From the NCBI GenBank assembly GCA_019648995.1, contig BLXT01003960.1, positions 514,563 to 539,301 on the forward strand: a stretch of 24,739 nucleotides of DNA. Direction: 5' to 3'. The DNA is from Plakobranchus ocellatus. Lineage: Eukaryota > Mollusca > Gastropoda > Plakobranchidae. The translations under genes and the position numbers were made by a program. The notes under the pieces were generated by a model. The model had not been told where the DNA came from and made no database searches. It worked only from the letters and a program-made list of their open reading frames with translations. Numbering within the stretch: position 1 is the stretch's first letter; each line of letters begins with the position of its first letter. Shown one piece after another: positions 1-12,700 of this stretch.

Positions 1-662
1 TCTGTCTAGTAAATTCTGTTTAAAAATAGGCAGCACTGAAATAGAACTGTGGAGAAGAGGCTAAGAGAATTTGCTTTTATTTGTTTTGAAATGGTGACGT
101 TTTAAAAATTGCAGTCCTTACAAAAAAAAAATTGAATTAATTATAAATCTTTTTCAAAATAGAAGATCAGTGATATCCAAGCGTCTTTTTTTTTGTTAAT
201 GGACAATTTGATACTAGTGTTAGATAAGATTTTGTGTCTTTTAAAAGTACATTGATATGGTTGCAAAAAAAAAAGAAACATGCGCACACACATATATAGA
301 TATAGATAGATAGCTATATCTTCGACTTTTTACTAAAATGGAATAAAAGTGCTCTACTTTGATAAGGAGCTTATGAGTAATAAGTTTGTCTCTCCTAGAC
401 ATTAATTCTTTCTCTTGAAGCACTGATATCACTGGTTCGTCTCTTCTTGGTGCAGAATTTTGGTGTGGCATGAATTGAATTGAATAGAATTTGCGTTCTG
501 GGTTTTTTTTATCACTCTTCAATCTTTTGTGAATTTTTGTCGGCAGTGTGGTCAATAAAAATAGACATAACAAATACTGTAATAGTAATCTAAGAAAAAA
601 TAAATACATAAGTACATAATAAAAACACAAATTTTTATATATATGTATTTAATTCATGCCAG
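1..662. other. Upstream intron (partial)
   Basis: No exon could be supported here. It is AT-rich with A and T homopolymers and a short GATA-type microsatellite near 291-315. The minus-strand open frame at 241-630 has low-complexity hydrophobic composition and no recognisable domain. The region is most simply the 3' end of an intron whose upstream exon lies outside the window. Confidence 0.6.
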
Positions 663-778
663 TGCCAGTAAATGAGTCTCAAAGTCGAGTGAATGGCACA
701 GACAGTGACCACAGTTCCTTGGATGATGATGATGACATTGATAGTGATGATGAAAGATTCCGCACAGATCAAGACGAG
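663..778 (+). CDS. AGTPBP1: CCP1-like exon 1 of window: acidic linker
   Basis: Internal exon ending at donor GACGAG|GTACTG (phase 0). It encodes about 38 residues, starting PVNESQ and including the Asp run LDDDDDID. The acceptor is either AG 661-662 or AG 667-668; both leave two bases of a split codon, so the frame is the same. An ATG at 656 is in frame but sits before the acceptor, and CCP1 proteins have a long N-terminal part, so I do not call it the start. The segment looks disordered and is poorly conserved, which makes this the least certain exon. It is accepted because it joins exon 2 in frame and ends in a good donor. Confidence 0.68.
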
Positions 779-3700
779 GTACTGTCCAATCATGAACTCA
801 GCCAAGTAGTTTTTTCTTTCACTGCATTTCTAAGAAATGAACATGAAAAATGAAACAATGTGTCTCTGCCATCTGCAGCTATCAGTGCAGTTAAGTACCT
901 TAAAGAATTAAAATTAATGTAAAATTGTGATTGTGGCAAAATAAGAGGGAATTTGGTAGATAAGAATGGAATGAATTCAGTCTATACTTTTTTGAGATTT
1001 TGGGAGGCATTGCCTGGGAAATTCTTTGGGGTTTTTTTCTTCATTAATTAAACAGTATTTCTGGTAAATTTTATATGCCCCCTTAAATGTTCTGGAGTAG
1101 ATTTGCGGTCAGACAGTCAACTATCCTAAAGTAGCATATACCATAATAGTTGAGGAAATGATGTTGCCTTTTGGAGAGCTGATGTGCAGCTCTCTTTTTT
1201 CGAGTTGCTATGCCTTTGAAAGGGTAACTTTGGCATAAACTAAATTTTGCACTGCCCTTGAACGGAATTGTCTTTATTTCAGCCTTATGATGATCAGCCA
1301 GAAGGTCCAGAGCCAGCAGAGAAAAGAACGCCTGAAGATTTACACATGTACGACACGTTCTTCCCAGAATTGTATGAAGAGGTTTGTTGGATTTCTCCTT
1401 GCATCTATTAAGAGTATACTAGTTTATTGACTAAGAAAGCATATTATAATTATATTATAATCATGTAGATAAGCATTTCATTTTATATTCATCTGTTGAA
1501 TATTCTATCTTAATAAAGAAAAGATTTAGACATCTAAATAGGTACAAAAAAGAAGAGAGGCAAAAAGCACCAAATTCAGTCCTTTTTTTTTTTTGTGAGC
1601 ACTAGTGTGGCAAAAGGCGAATATCAGTGAGTTTTGATATGCTATTAAACTATTTAACTTCAAGCCTTCTCAGCTGAAAAACGTATTTCATGCATCAAAA
1701 AAATATCTGCAATTTCTGCATTGCCAAAGTGTTGTTTGATGCATACTGCACAAGGTATCTGACTTGAGGATAAAATATGCCAGGACTGGAATGTGCCCTA
1801 GTATGGTTTTTACTTCGCAACTTGACCCATGTCAGGGTTTAGGACATAAAATTTGTTTGTAAACAGACAAGCAGCTGTCCAAATATAAGTTCCATTTTTG
1901 AAAAAATGATTGAAAACAGTGGCATGTCACAACAGACCTGTCAGTTTGCCAGCATTTGCAGAAATTCCGGCAATTTTACCAGCCAGGCCTTAAATAAATG
2001 CTGTCTTCTCCAACCTGAAGAAAAAGGTATTTTCTGGTCAAGAGAGGCAATATTTTGACTTTTAAAAAACTAGAATTCAAAGATGGAAAGGAGAAGCCTA
2101 TCTTTAACACCCTGCGTCAGCTCAGGTGGCAGCCACGTCTAGCCAATCTTAGGCAGTTTTTTTTAAACCGCTTGCATGTCTGCAACTAAACATAGCCAAT
2201 GTATTGGCAGTGGTGACATTAGATGTTGCTGGTTGAGTTTCAAGAGCTTATGCTTGAAAGTCATGAACCTCAGAATTGATAAAAAGGGCAAGTTAGAATA
2301 TTAACATTTAATTCATTAATGCTTTATAATTCATTCTCTGACCTATCAAAATATACCATTGATGTTCTCTTGCTGTGGCAATACAGCTACAGTGAACCTT
2401 GGGTATAACAAAATGTTCAGATCTGGCATTATATTCTGGTTGAATCCAAGGTCTCATTTAACAAAAGGTTGCCCTAAAAACACTGAAAAAACATTGTTCA
2501 CATTATAAAAGATATCATGTTTAGGGGACAAAACCATCAGAGTTGGTGAGACAGTGACTAAAATGCGTGTGAGTACTAATAATACAAGAGTTCTGAGGGT
2601 CTGCCTAAATCTAATGTAATCTTGTGTGAGCTTAAGCATTGTGCTGTGCATGGTTCTTCTAGACAGATCAATTACAAAAATATGAGGCTCCTCTTTATTC
2701 TTCAGTCCTTCCTTACCCTCCCCCCTCTCTCTCTTTGTCCCTTTTGTCTAATTTTGCCATGCTTTGTCAGCATGTTTATACCCACCTAGATCTGGAAGAT
2801 CCTCAACTGCCAAAGAAGGACCATTCTTTTTTTACTTCTTCCTCTTACATTTTCTCAGCCTTATTTTCACCTACAGATACTCACTCACATACATACCAAT
2901 ACCGACACTCAAATTTAATTTAGTTTAGGCAAAAGCAGAAAATTACATGCTTGCCAGATAAATTTATTTAGCAAAGTCTGATTTCGTTTTCCTACTAAGG
3001 TTCAGTAGTAAGGTTGCTGACCTTGGTTCAAAACAAGGTCAGTAAGATTGGCTTTTGTTGGATCAACATTTTTTCACTAATGCTGAAGAGGAGAAAAATA
3101 GAACTTCATATATTCATTGTTTGCTTATTGAATGCAAGCTTGTTGAATTTGAAGTTCGCTGTATTTTGTTTGCCACTTTTGGAGAGATACGTGTGTATTT
3201 GGGGAGATAGATATGTAATTTGGAATATTAGGGGATATTTTTATTTCATGTTGTGTGGATGTGTCAGGCTGTTCTCCTTCATGTCATTTTATTTGGGGGG
3301 GGGGGGGGGGNTAAAAAAACAACTAATATTTTGTTTTTTTTTTTACGCTTTATGATCTGTTGTTTAATATATTTATATATGTATGTCCCTTTTTAGCCTG
3401 AGCCACCAGGCTATCTGGAGAGGCCAAACATCCGCAGGTCGGTGTCAGGATTTCTCAGCTCACGGCCATCGGAGTTTCAGTTTCATGGAATGAAGCACGT
3501 CTCGTCTGATGCAACATTGTATGACTTGCACAAACGCAGTGGAAAGGACTTTTCAACATCTGTGGATTTGGACCCAAGGAGTGGACAATGTAAATTTTAT
3601 TTTTATTTTTTTTTTTTAATATAGATATAAATAAAAAAATAGTTTTATGTGTGTGAGTCTGTGTGTGGAGAGGAAAATGCAGACTCAAGTGCAGTAAGCT

Positions 3701-6700
3701 ATTCTCGGTATTGCAAAGAAAAAAAAAACATAAATATTTGGATATAAATTTTCATTTTAAGTATCTTAAAAAAGATTTGGTACCTTGATCCACATATTGA
3801 CTGAAAATATAAAAGAGACAAACTTTTTAAATGACAGTTTCACGATAAATCCTGTGCAAGGAACAGAAAAAAATGGTAGTAAGGTTTTTTTTTTTTATTT
3901 TTACTGGTGCTGCTTTTAACAATACTTAATTGAATCTCTAAGGGTGCATCAGTTTTACCATTTAACTTTTTCTGTTCAGGCAAAGTTGATGAAAAAAGTG
4001 TGAGCGCTATCAACCTGAAGACTGGTTCCAGTGTGATTTCTTTAGATCTGATTGGGTTTCGGCAACAGCATCACCAGCCTGGTGGAGCCCCAGCTCCATC
4101 TAGTACAAGGCGAAGTCTCATACCTTCAAGCAGGACAAGCAAGCAGAGGCGACGGCCATCACAATCTTCACAGCAGCTCTCCAGAGACAGTCGGAGAAAC
4201 GGCAACAGCATCCGCCGCCTCTCAAGTACTAGATTTGATGATTCCTCTGCTAGCATGGAAGGTGGAAAGGGTTCTGCCGTCACATTCCCATCAATAGACT
4301 CTGAGGAGAGTGATCAGGTTTGTAGAGAAAACTATTAACCCTCTAAATCCTGACTTGTCCAGGCTTTTAGAAGAAGAATATTAACCCTCTAAATCCTGAC
4401 CTGACCAGGCTTGTAGAAGAAGAATATTAACCCTTTGAGTCCTGACTTGATCAGGCTTGTAGAAGAAGAATATTAACCCTCTAAATCCTGACTTGACCAG
4501 GCTTGTAGAAGAAGAATATTAACCCTCTAAATCCTGACTTGACCAGGCTTGTAGAAGAAGCATATTAAGCCTTTGAGTCCTGACTTGATCAGGCTTGTAG
4601 AAGAAGAATATTAACCCTTTGAGTCCTGACCTGACCAGGCTTGTAGAAGAAAAATATTAACCCTTTGAGGCCTGACTTGATCAGGTTTGTAGAGAAGAAT
4701 ATTAACTTTTTTAAGTTCTGACCTCCCTTTTGCCTTAACTCCTGAGTTCAAAGTCTATTTTTGGACATTGTGCTGTAAATATTGTCAGATAGCTGAACAT
4801 AAAGTAAAGGCTGTGTGTAAGCATAAATAATGTCCTTCCTTTCATGATCCACTTATCAAGAACATCATCCCTGCTTTTATTTTTTTCTGTCCCAGTTTGC
4901 CAAGCATGTTGAGCCCTTCTCAAAGCAAAAATATTTTTAACAAAGAGGCAGCTGTTACATGTTTTTGTCAGTATGAAAGGGTTGTTACTTTAGGCCAGTG
5001 GCAGGTTTCTGTTTTTTGAATCTAGCATGTCTCTAACTACCCACAACATAGGTACGATTAGTGCTGGAATATTCCTTATCTTTGAGCGATGAAGAACCAG
5101 ACTCATGGAGAGGCAACACTCAAGGTTGCTGATTAGTTTGAGGAGCATTACAGCAAAATGAACCGAGACGTGACAACGTTGTAGTGTTGACGCTCACATA
5201 TCAAAAACTTAGGTTGTTCTTCAACAATTTTACAGGTGGTGTCTTTCAGTAGCGATGATTTAGATGAGGACTTCTGTGAATTCAGCCATGATGCACAGCT
5301 GTACAGTCAAACAGCGGCAGATACATACAGCGTTCACAGGTTCCAAAAGCTGGCTTTTCCTGACCTCTATGGTGCAAGAGGACCTGTAAAGTTTTCAGAG
5401 AGCTTGGTTTCCCGCAAGTTTGGAGTTCAGAGGTAAAAGTTACTGGGGTTTTCCGCAAGTTTGGAGTTCAGAGGTAAAAGTTACTGGGGTTTCCCACAAG
5501 TTTGAAGTTCCGAGGTAAAAGTTACTGGGGTTTCCCGCAAGTTTGGAGTTCAGAGGTAAAAGTTACTGGCGTTTCCCACAAGTTTGAAGTTCAGAGGTAA
5601 AAGTTATAGGGGTTTCCTGCAAGTTTGGAATTCAGAGGTAAAAGTTACAGGGGTTTCCCACAAGTTTGGAGTTCAGAGGTAAAAGTAACTGGGGTTTCCC
5701 GCAAGTTTGGAGTTCAGAGGTAAAAGTTTCTGAGATTTGCTGCAAGTTGTGAAGTGATTCAATATTTTAAATAAAATGGTCTTTTAGAGCAGAGACACTA
5801 ATTCTACAAAAATTAACAATTTAAGCTTGGCTTAGAAAATTTTTTGGACATTTTTTTCATTACTATGTGAAATAGGGGAAAATAATGGTTATTTTTACAA
5901 TATTAGTAATTCAATTAAAAAATGTTCAAATGTGTAGCAGTCACATAAAATGAGTAGAGTTTCAATTCTGCATGATTGATAAAAAATGTAAACTATTAAC
6001 TGGGGCTAAGAAACTGCTTCTCTATGTATGTGGAAACTCTCTAGACATGCTTTTTACTTTTGGCACAGATAAGTTGAAATTTTCATTTATTACTTTAAAA
6101 TTTTTATTTTTATTTCACTGATGTAGACCTATAACTTGACTCATTTTATGGCTCTGTAAAATGAATCAAGTTCTTGATACAAAGTTGTTCTGACTCTATG
6201 TCAAATGTGTCACAATTCATCTTCAAATAAGTTGATGCTTGGACACTTTGAAAAAAACAAATGTGATGATCGAGGGAAAGCTAGTGAAATTCACACTTTA
6301 ACAGAAAAAAAGAGTGTTAAAAAGATAATGCCTTTTTTATATGAAATATTCCTCTTTTAATTTTTATTTGTGATTCGTACAAAATCACCCTCGACAATTC
6401 TTTGTAAACTACTCATTGTTTTCAGAGCAAAGATTTTTGAGGATATCGACCGCATGATTCACTCTGAGCAGCTCGTGGATAAAGTTGTGTACGACTTGGA
6501 TGCGATTGTGGCAGATGCTGGTGACAAATACACAGGAGCAAAGTCAAATCTTTTAAACAGGGATGAGCTTAGGTAATATATATATATATATATATATATA
6601 AACAGGCAAATGATATCAATGCACTATGCAGGTCCATCTCTTGCCCCACAGTTCCTTATGGCATCTCAATGTATATAGTTTGTGCAGTAAAAGGTTCTTA

Positions 6701-9700
6701 TCATAAGTCGGCAGACAATGTAGGAAAATGTGATGCTCAGAGATGATGTTCTATAATCAAAATGTGGAATTATCTTAAAAACAGCTACGTATATAATATC
6801 TCAATAGAATGATGCCTGATTGTTTTATTTTGCCCCCCAGAATCTCGGGGCAGAGCTGCAGGCATAATTAAGGCTATAGGTTTTATTTTAAAAAAATAAA
6901 TAAATAAAATTGAGGCAAAAATTATTATTTGAAAGGCTGCTGTCTTTGAAAATAAGCTGTACAGCAACATTCCTCAGCTCAGAATCTGCATAAAGTGGTC
7001 GCCAGGAGAGGGTAAAAAAGTTGTATCTTAGCATGTTGTGACTTGCAAGCATTGCCTTTTAAGATGATCTCTTTGATGTTAAATTTAATATTTAGCTTTA
7101 ATTCTGTACATTACCTTTTTCTACAATCTTATTTTCAGAGTGGGCTACATTGACTCACAATCAGACACTTTAAAATTCAATGCCCAATTTGAATGTGGTA
7201 ACCTGCGGAAAGCCATTCAGGTTGGTCATTTCTTGTGAAATAGTTATATGAGGCTTCTCTGGTTTTCTTTTATTATTTCCGTTTTATTCATCTGCTCATT
7301 GTAGGGACATTTACTTACAGAGAGTAAACAGAGACGTCTCTTTTATAGGGATTGCCTCTGTTATAAAAGACAAAAGAACCAAAGCAAAGCAAGGAAAATG
7401 AGATAAAACAGTTTTTTTTTTACTTTGAAGCAAGACTAATTTCATAATGTTTCATTCATAATTTGTGTTTGTCACAGCTTATAAGAGTAACTATAAAAAT
7501 AAAAATATAATCTGAAAAATTGAAAAAACATGTTTCTACGTCGCGATTTACTTTTTTTTTGTGTGTAGCTACCAAAATTATTTTTAAGATTGGGTTGATA
7601 TTTTTCATGTTATAATTTTTTACAGTTCACTTCACCAAGCTGTGAGCTTTCTCAAAATATTGTCCTATATTTGTGAACCTTGAAAAGTCAAGCAGTGTTT
7701 GAAGTCATTGAGGCACAGATTTTGTTAACTGCAGTGTCTACTTAGGCAAAGCTTTTTATGCTTCAATGGATTATCTTATAAGTCCCAGGCTTTTTTTCAT
7801 GTGTGGTTGAACATATTTTTTATTTTTTGTTATTATTATTATCATTTTTAGGTGAGGCGTTTTGAGTATGACCTTATTCTAAGCCCTGACATTAACTCAA
7901 ACCACCATCATCAATGGTTTTACTTTGAAGTGAGCAACATGCTAGCAGATCAACCGTACCGGTTCAATATAGTCAATTGTGAAAAACTGAACAGTCAGTT
8001 TAACTATGGTGAGTGCCTAAAACCCTTTACTAGTATGAGCCTTATGGGTGCTTAGTCTATATTTCATTGAATCTTAAGCTCTCCATGGCATGGTTGTTTC
8101 TTAAAATTTAAAATCAGTACTGATATGTGATGAAAATTACCTGAACACATTGTTTGGGTCAGATGTGCAGATTAACAGACAAACTCATAAAAAAATTAAA
8201 CCCAAGCAAGCACCGTAACATTGTTTGCTTTTGGAATTAATTATTGACATGATAAGTCATTCAACTTTGCACAATAAAATAAGTTAAATCTTACTAATTC
8301 AGAGCAGTGAAATCTGGTGAAGATAAATTTACTTAACTTATCGTTTTGCTAAATTGATATGTTTAGTAATGGTAAAAGTACCTTTCATGGAACCATTAGA
8401 ATTGGCAACTCAAATTATTGGGATGATCAGTTCTTTATAATATTTGAACTTAATAGGTCTAGATAAAAGGAAAAGAAAACAATGTCGTTAATTTTGTTTA
8501 TATTTTGGTTGATTTCCTCACATTAACAGAACTTTCTTTAAGGTATTATTATTTTTTTTTACCATTTCTATTGACAACTTCTGAATGGACTGTCATAAAT
8601 ACATGTTGTAACATTTAATTCATCAGCTATTTAATAGGTGTTTTCAAGACCATCTTCCAATTTTTACTAATAAGTTTCATTTCTCATACAACCCCCCTAC
8701 CTCTCTTTAATATAAATATTTATTTTTATTATCAGGAATGCAGCCATTAATGATGTCGGTTCTGGATGCGATTGAGGGAAATCCTTGCTGGTTACGAGTG
8801 GGCACAGATGTTTGCTACTACAAAAACCACTTTATCCGCAATGCCAACACAACAGGAGGGGTTAAGGGAAAGTCATATTACACAGCCACTTTCACCATAA
8901 CATTTAGAAATGCAGGCGATGTTTGCTACATCAGCTATCACTACCCGTATACTTATACAGCACTCCAGGTACATTTCTCCATAGATGTACACTCGTAATC
9001 ATAATTTTAGTCCATATAAGATACACAACAGTGAAAATGTGAAGAAAATACTTAGGTAATGAGGTATTAGGTATGATTCTCATAATAATATACCATACAT
9101 CATTTTTAAGGCTTATTATTTTTTTTGTGTTACTCTTCCTGTTTCTCAATCTTAGCTTTTTTGTCCTCATTCAACCCCTGAGATCATGGCTTAATGGTGG
9201 GCTGGGTATACCAGTAATCAATCAATCAATCAGTCCTCATTCTACCCTTGAGATCACCGCTTAATGGTGTGCTGGGTATACCAGTAATCAATCAATCAGT
9301 CCTCATTCTACCCTTGAGATCACCGCTTAATGGTGTGCTGGGTATACCTGTAATCAATCAATCCTTCAGTCCTCATTCTACCCTTGAGATCACCGCTTAA
9401 TGGTGGGCTGGGTGTACCAGTAATCAATCAATCAATCAGTCCTCATTCTACCCTTGAGATACCGCTTAATGGTGGGCTGGGTATACCAGTAATCAATCAA
9501 TCAATCAATCAGTCCTCATTCTACCCTCTGTCTTGTATTGCTCTTTCTCACCATTTTAGCTTTAAATTACTTCCTTTTTATCTTCCTCTTTTGTCTCCTA
9601 TCCATGTTCCTTTCTCTATTTGTATGTTTCAAACTCATCACCATATGTACTTCCTTTTTCTTTCTTCTTCCCTTTATTATTTTTTTTTTAATTTCTTCTT

Positions 9701-12700
9701 CTCAAAAAATCTCGAGCATATTGAAGCTTATTTCATCTTTAATATTATTAATGGCCATCCTCTTTAAGGTAAAGTTTTATTCTGGGAAGTCTTTTTTTAG
9801 ACAAGTCATATTGATTTTTTTTTGCCTTTGACTTTTGAAATACAAAATTTAAACCCAAAAAAAAAAGTAAGCCAAGCCACAAATTTTTTTTGTCAAGTGT
9901 GTCAAGTAGAGTAGTTTGTTGGGTTTGTTTTGTTTTTTAACACCAGTTTTGATTTTACCCCCAGACGCATTTAAAACAGTGGGAAAAAATGTATGACCAG
10001 AGCCAGATTTACTACCGCAATCAAAACTTATGTACGACTCTCGGGGGCAATGAAGTTCCAGTTCTAACCATCACTGCCCAGCCACGGAGCATGGACAAAG
10101 AGAGCTTGGAAGAAATGCGTAAGTTTTATTTGAGTGATGACTTACAACATTTAAGCGATGAAAACTGAGTTTGTTTGCAGTCTTCAGAAAAAAAGGCTGC
10201 CAGAAATCTTTGCTGTTTGGCATTAGTAGAATCTCACATTCAAGAAAATCTTAAGGAAACAGAAATGGCCTTGCCTTCATACCAAGGTGTCAAATTGCAA
10301 TGCCAAGGCATATAATAAACTTCAGTTTGGATTTTGATATTCTTAATGGTTTGAAGGACAAACCTCTTATTTTTTAGTCCTTCTAATCTCATTCCTTATT
10401 GTGAACATTAAAGAAAAGACAGCAGAATTTAGAAAAACAAATTATTCACATCCAGTCAAGAATTTTTTTTGTTATTGTTATTCTGTTTTATTTTTGTTGT
10501 TAAATCAGTAATTGCAATACAATGACCATTTTGCTTTTTATGTCACTTTTCTATGTAGTTTCCACATGAGTCTTTAGTTTTTATATTAAGGTTAGAAAAT
10601 AATATATGGGACAAAATAATGATCACAAATGTAAAAAAAAATTTTTTTTTTTTTTTTCTAATGCTATCTCACAATTGGGCTGGAATTCAATAAACCTGGG
10701 TTTGTTATTATTTCAAAAAATGTAAATTGACATTCTTGACACATGAAATGTGAGAAAGGAAAATTGGAAAGTGACAAACATGTTTCAGTTACATGCCTAA
10801 ACCTCTACTGTCAGATTCAGAACAATCCTCTGTAACGATTTAGGACTAACAATCAATTATTTTTTGTTTTCTTTTGTGATTTCTTTTCTCATTCTGATAA
10901 CGATAGCAAAACATAACTTTCAAACATGTTTACTTTATTCAGGAAGTCGACCCTACATTTTTCTCAGTGCGAGAGTTCATCCAGGGGAGAGCAATGCCAG
11001 CTGGATAATGAAAGGCATGTTACATGCATGTAATTTTTAAAGGAAGATCTCAAAGGATCACAATATCAGTGACATTCATTGGATTTGCTCTTTATATATC
11101 GTGCCATATTTTTAATCAATTGAATGTCACATAAAGCAATTTTAATTAAAAGAAAATATTTTTGGTGATTTGGTGATTTTCTCCATTTGTTTAGATCACA
11201 TGCTGTTTTATATACGCCTTCATGTGCCTTGTCAATGTCATGCCTTTTTTACCATTATAATGTTCCCAGAATGCAGTTTTGAGCTGTATCACAGGTTTAA
11301 AATGTGCCAATTGTAACTTGCAACTTGTTTGAGATGGTCCCAAGGTATATCTCCTGTTTAAAATGCAAGCACGGTTTCTGTCATAAACTGAACTTTCTTA
11401 TAATGCACTTTATTCAGCTTCTGCAGATATCATATACAAGTATTGAGGGTTTGGAGATTTTTTCTTCGTTTGTAAATTCTTGTCCAAAAGTCATGGAAGA
11501 TGCAATTGTTGCTTCAAGCAATATAAGTCATAACTCTTGGTTAAATAAAAATTGAGGGGCTTACAATAGATTGTATGCTGTATTATCAGCCCTTGAGCTC
11601 TCAAACCAAATATGATTACTTGCCTTTAAGTAAATGAGTGCCATTGTTACAGCAGATGGAACTTTGGCCTGATAATTTTAAAATCATCACTTTAGAATTC
11701 TTTATGAAATGTCAAATATTCTTTAAAATATTGGGGGGTATTGGTGGTACAGTGGCTAGCGAGTCCGGCCTGAAATCCGTAGGGATCCTTCTGTCACGGG
11801 TTCTAGCCCTGCCACCAGCGCCCTGGTCTGACAGAGGGCTGCTGAAAGCCTGAGATCACTTTGTTGTGGACTGGTTGTATACAAAAACCAAACCAGCCTT
11901 TAAAATATTCATTTTTGCAACATTTAACTCTTGTTTACTTGATGCATTTTCTGCTTGTTTTATACACAAGGAAAAAATATTTGCTTCGAAGTATTTGATG
12001 AACGCAGGCTAAAGTTATTTCAGTTTTTTTTCTGCCTATTCAGAGAGAAAAAAAACTGATGGAGATGGACACGTATTATTTTTTTTCCCAGGCACAATCG
12101 ATTTTTTATTGAGTCGAAAACCCCAAGCACAGCTAGTCAGGGAGATGTACATATTCAAAATTGTGCCAATGCTAAATCCAGATGGTGTTTTGAATGGCAA
12201 GTAAGTATTTTTGTCAGTGCGTCTAAAAAGATGTTTTCTATGATGGTTTTTGGTATATGAAATGGCTCAGACTAAAGACTGGACTATTTGATAGTTTGCA
12301 AACATTTGTTAATCTAGCCACAAGAAAGGCCTGGTAGTCTTTGTGAATTGTTGCTACATATATGTGTATTGGAAATATTCAGATTTAATGATCTAAACTA
12401 AGTGCAGGTTCTCAACAGAAAGTCCTGAGCAAAGCTTAGCTTTTATTTTAAGAGTTTTTTTTTTCATATTATATATTAATATTTTGGATGTCTTTTATGC
12501 CTATTTCAATAGAATCTGAACTCACTGAGGACTAGGCCCCAGGCAGATGTACATATCTGAGGACTGGCTATTTTTGCCCAATTTTAAAAATTCATTTTAA
12601 AAAATTCCACCACACTCACTTTTACACATATAAAAGAAACAACCTAGATCGAACAAATGCAACCAAAACAAGTGCAGTACAGTAGTAAGATTTTTTTTTT

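Noticed and set aside
241-630. 129-codon minus-strand open frame
   Set aside because: Composition is low-complexity and driven by A/T runs; no recognisable domain and no splice-compatible neighbours.
656-658. ATG at 656 as the translation start of the gene
   Set aside because: It precedes a probable acceptor (AG 661-662), has no supporting upstream signal, and CCP1 proteins carry a long N-terminal region before this acidic linker. I treat the exon as internal.
1690-1744. Inverted repeat ATGCATCAAA/TTTGATGCAT as a transposon end
   Set aside because: The arms are only 10 bp, 35 bp apart, without a target duplication; at this AT content chance is likely.
9073-9831. Three overlapping plus-strand open frames
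   Set aside because: They come from the 66-70-bp minisatellite and from T-rich sequence; repeated peptides simply reflect the DNA repeats.
11031-11032. GT at 11031 as the main donor of exon 11
   Set aside because: It would insert five residues into a conserved, gap-free segment next to the zinc site; the GC donor restores the family sequence. Kept as a possible minor isoform.
11745-11815. Functional tRNA gene in intron 11
   Set aside because: B box carries a mismatch at the conserved G, the stems are poor, and a perfect target duplication brackets a longer insert.
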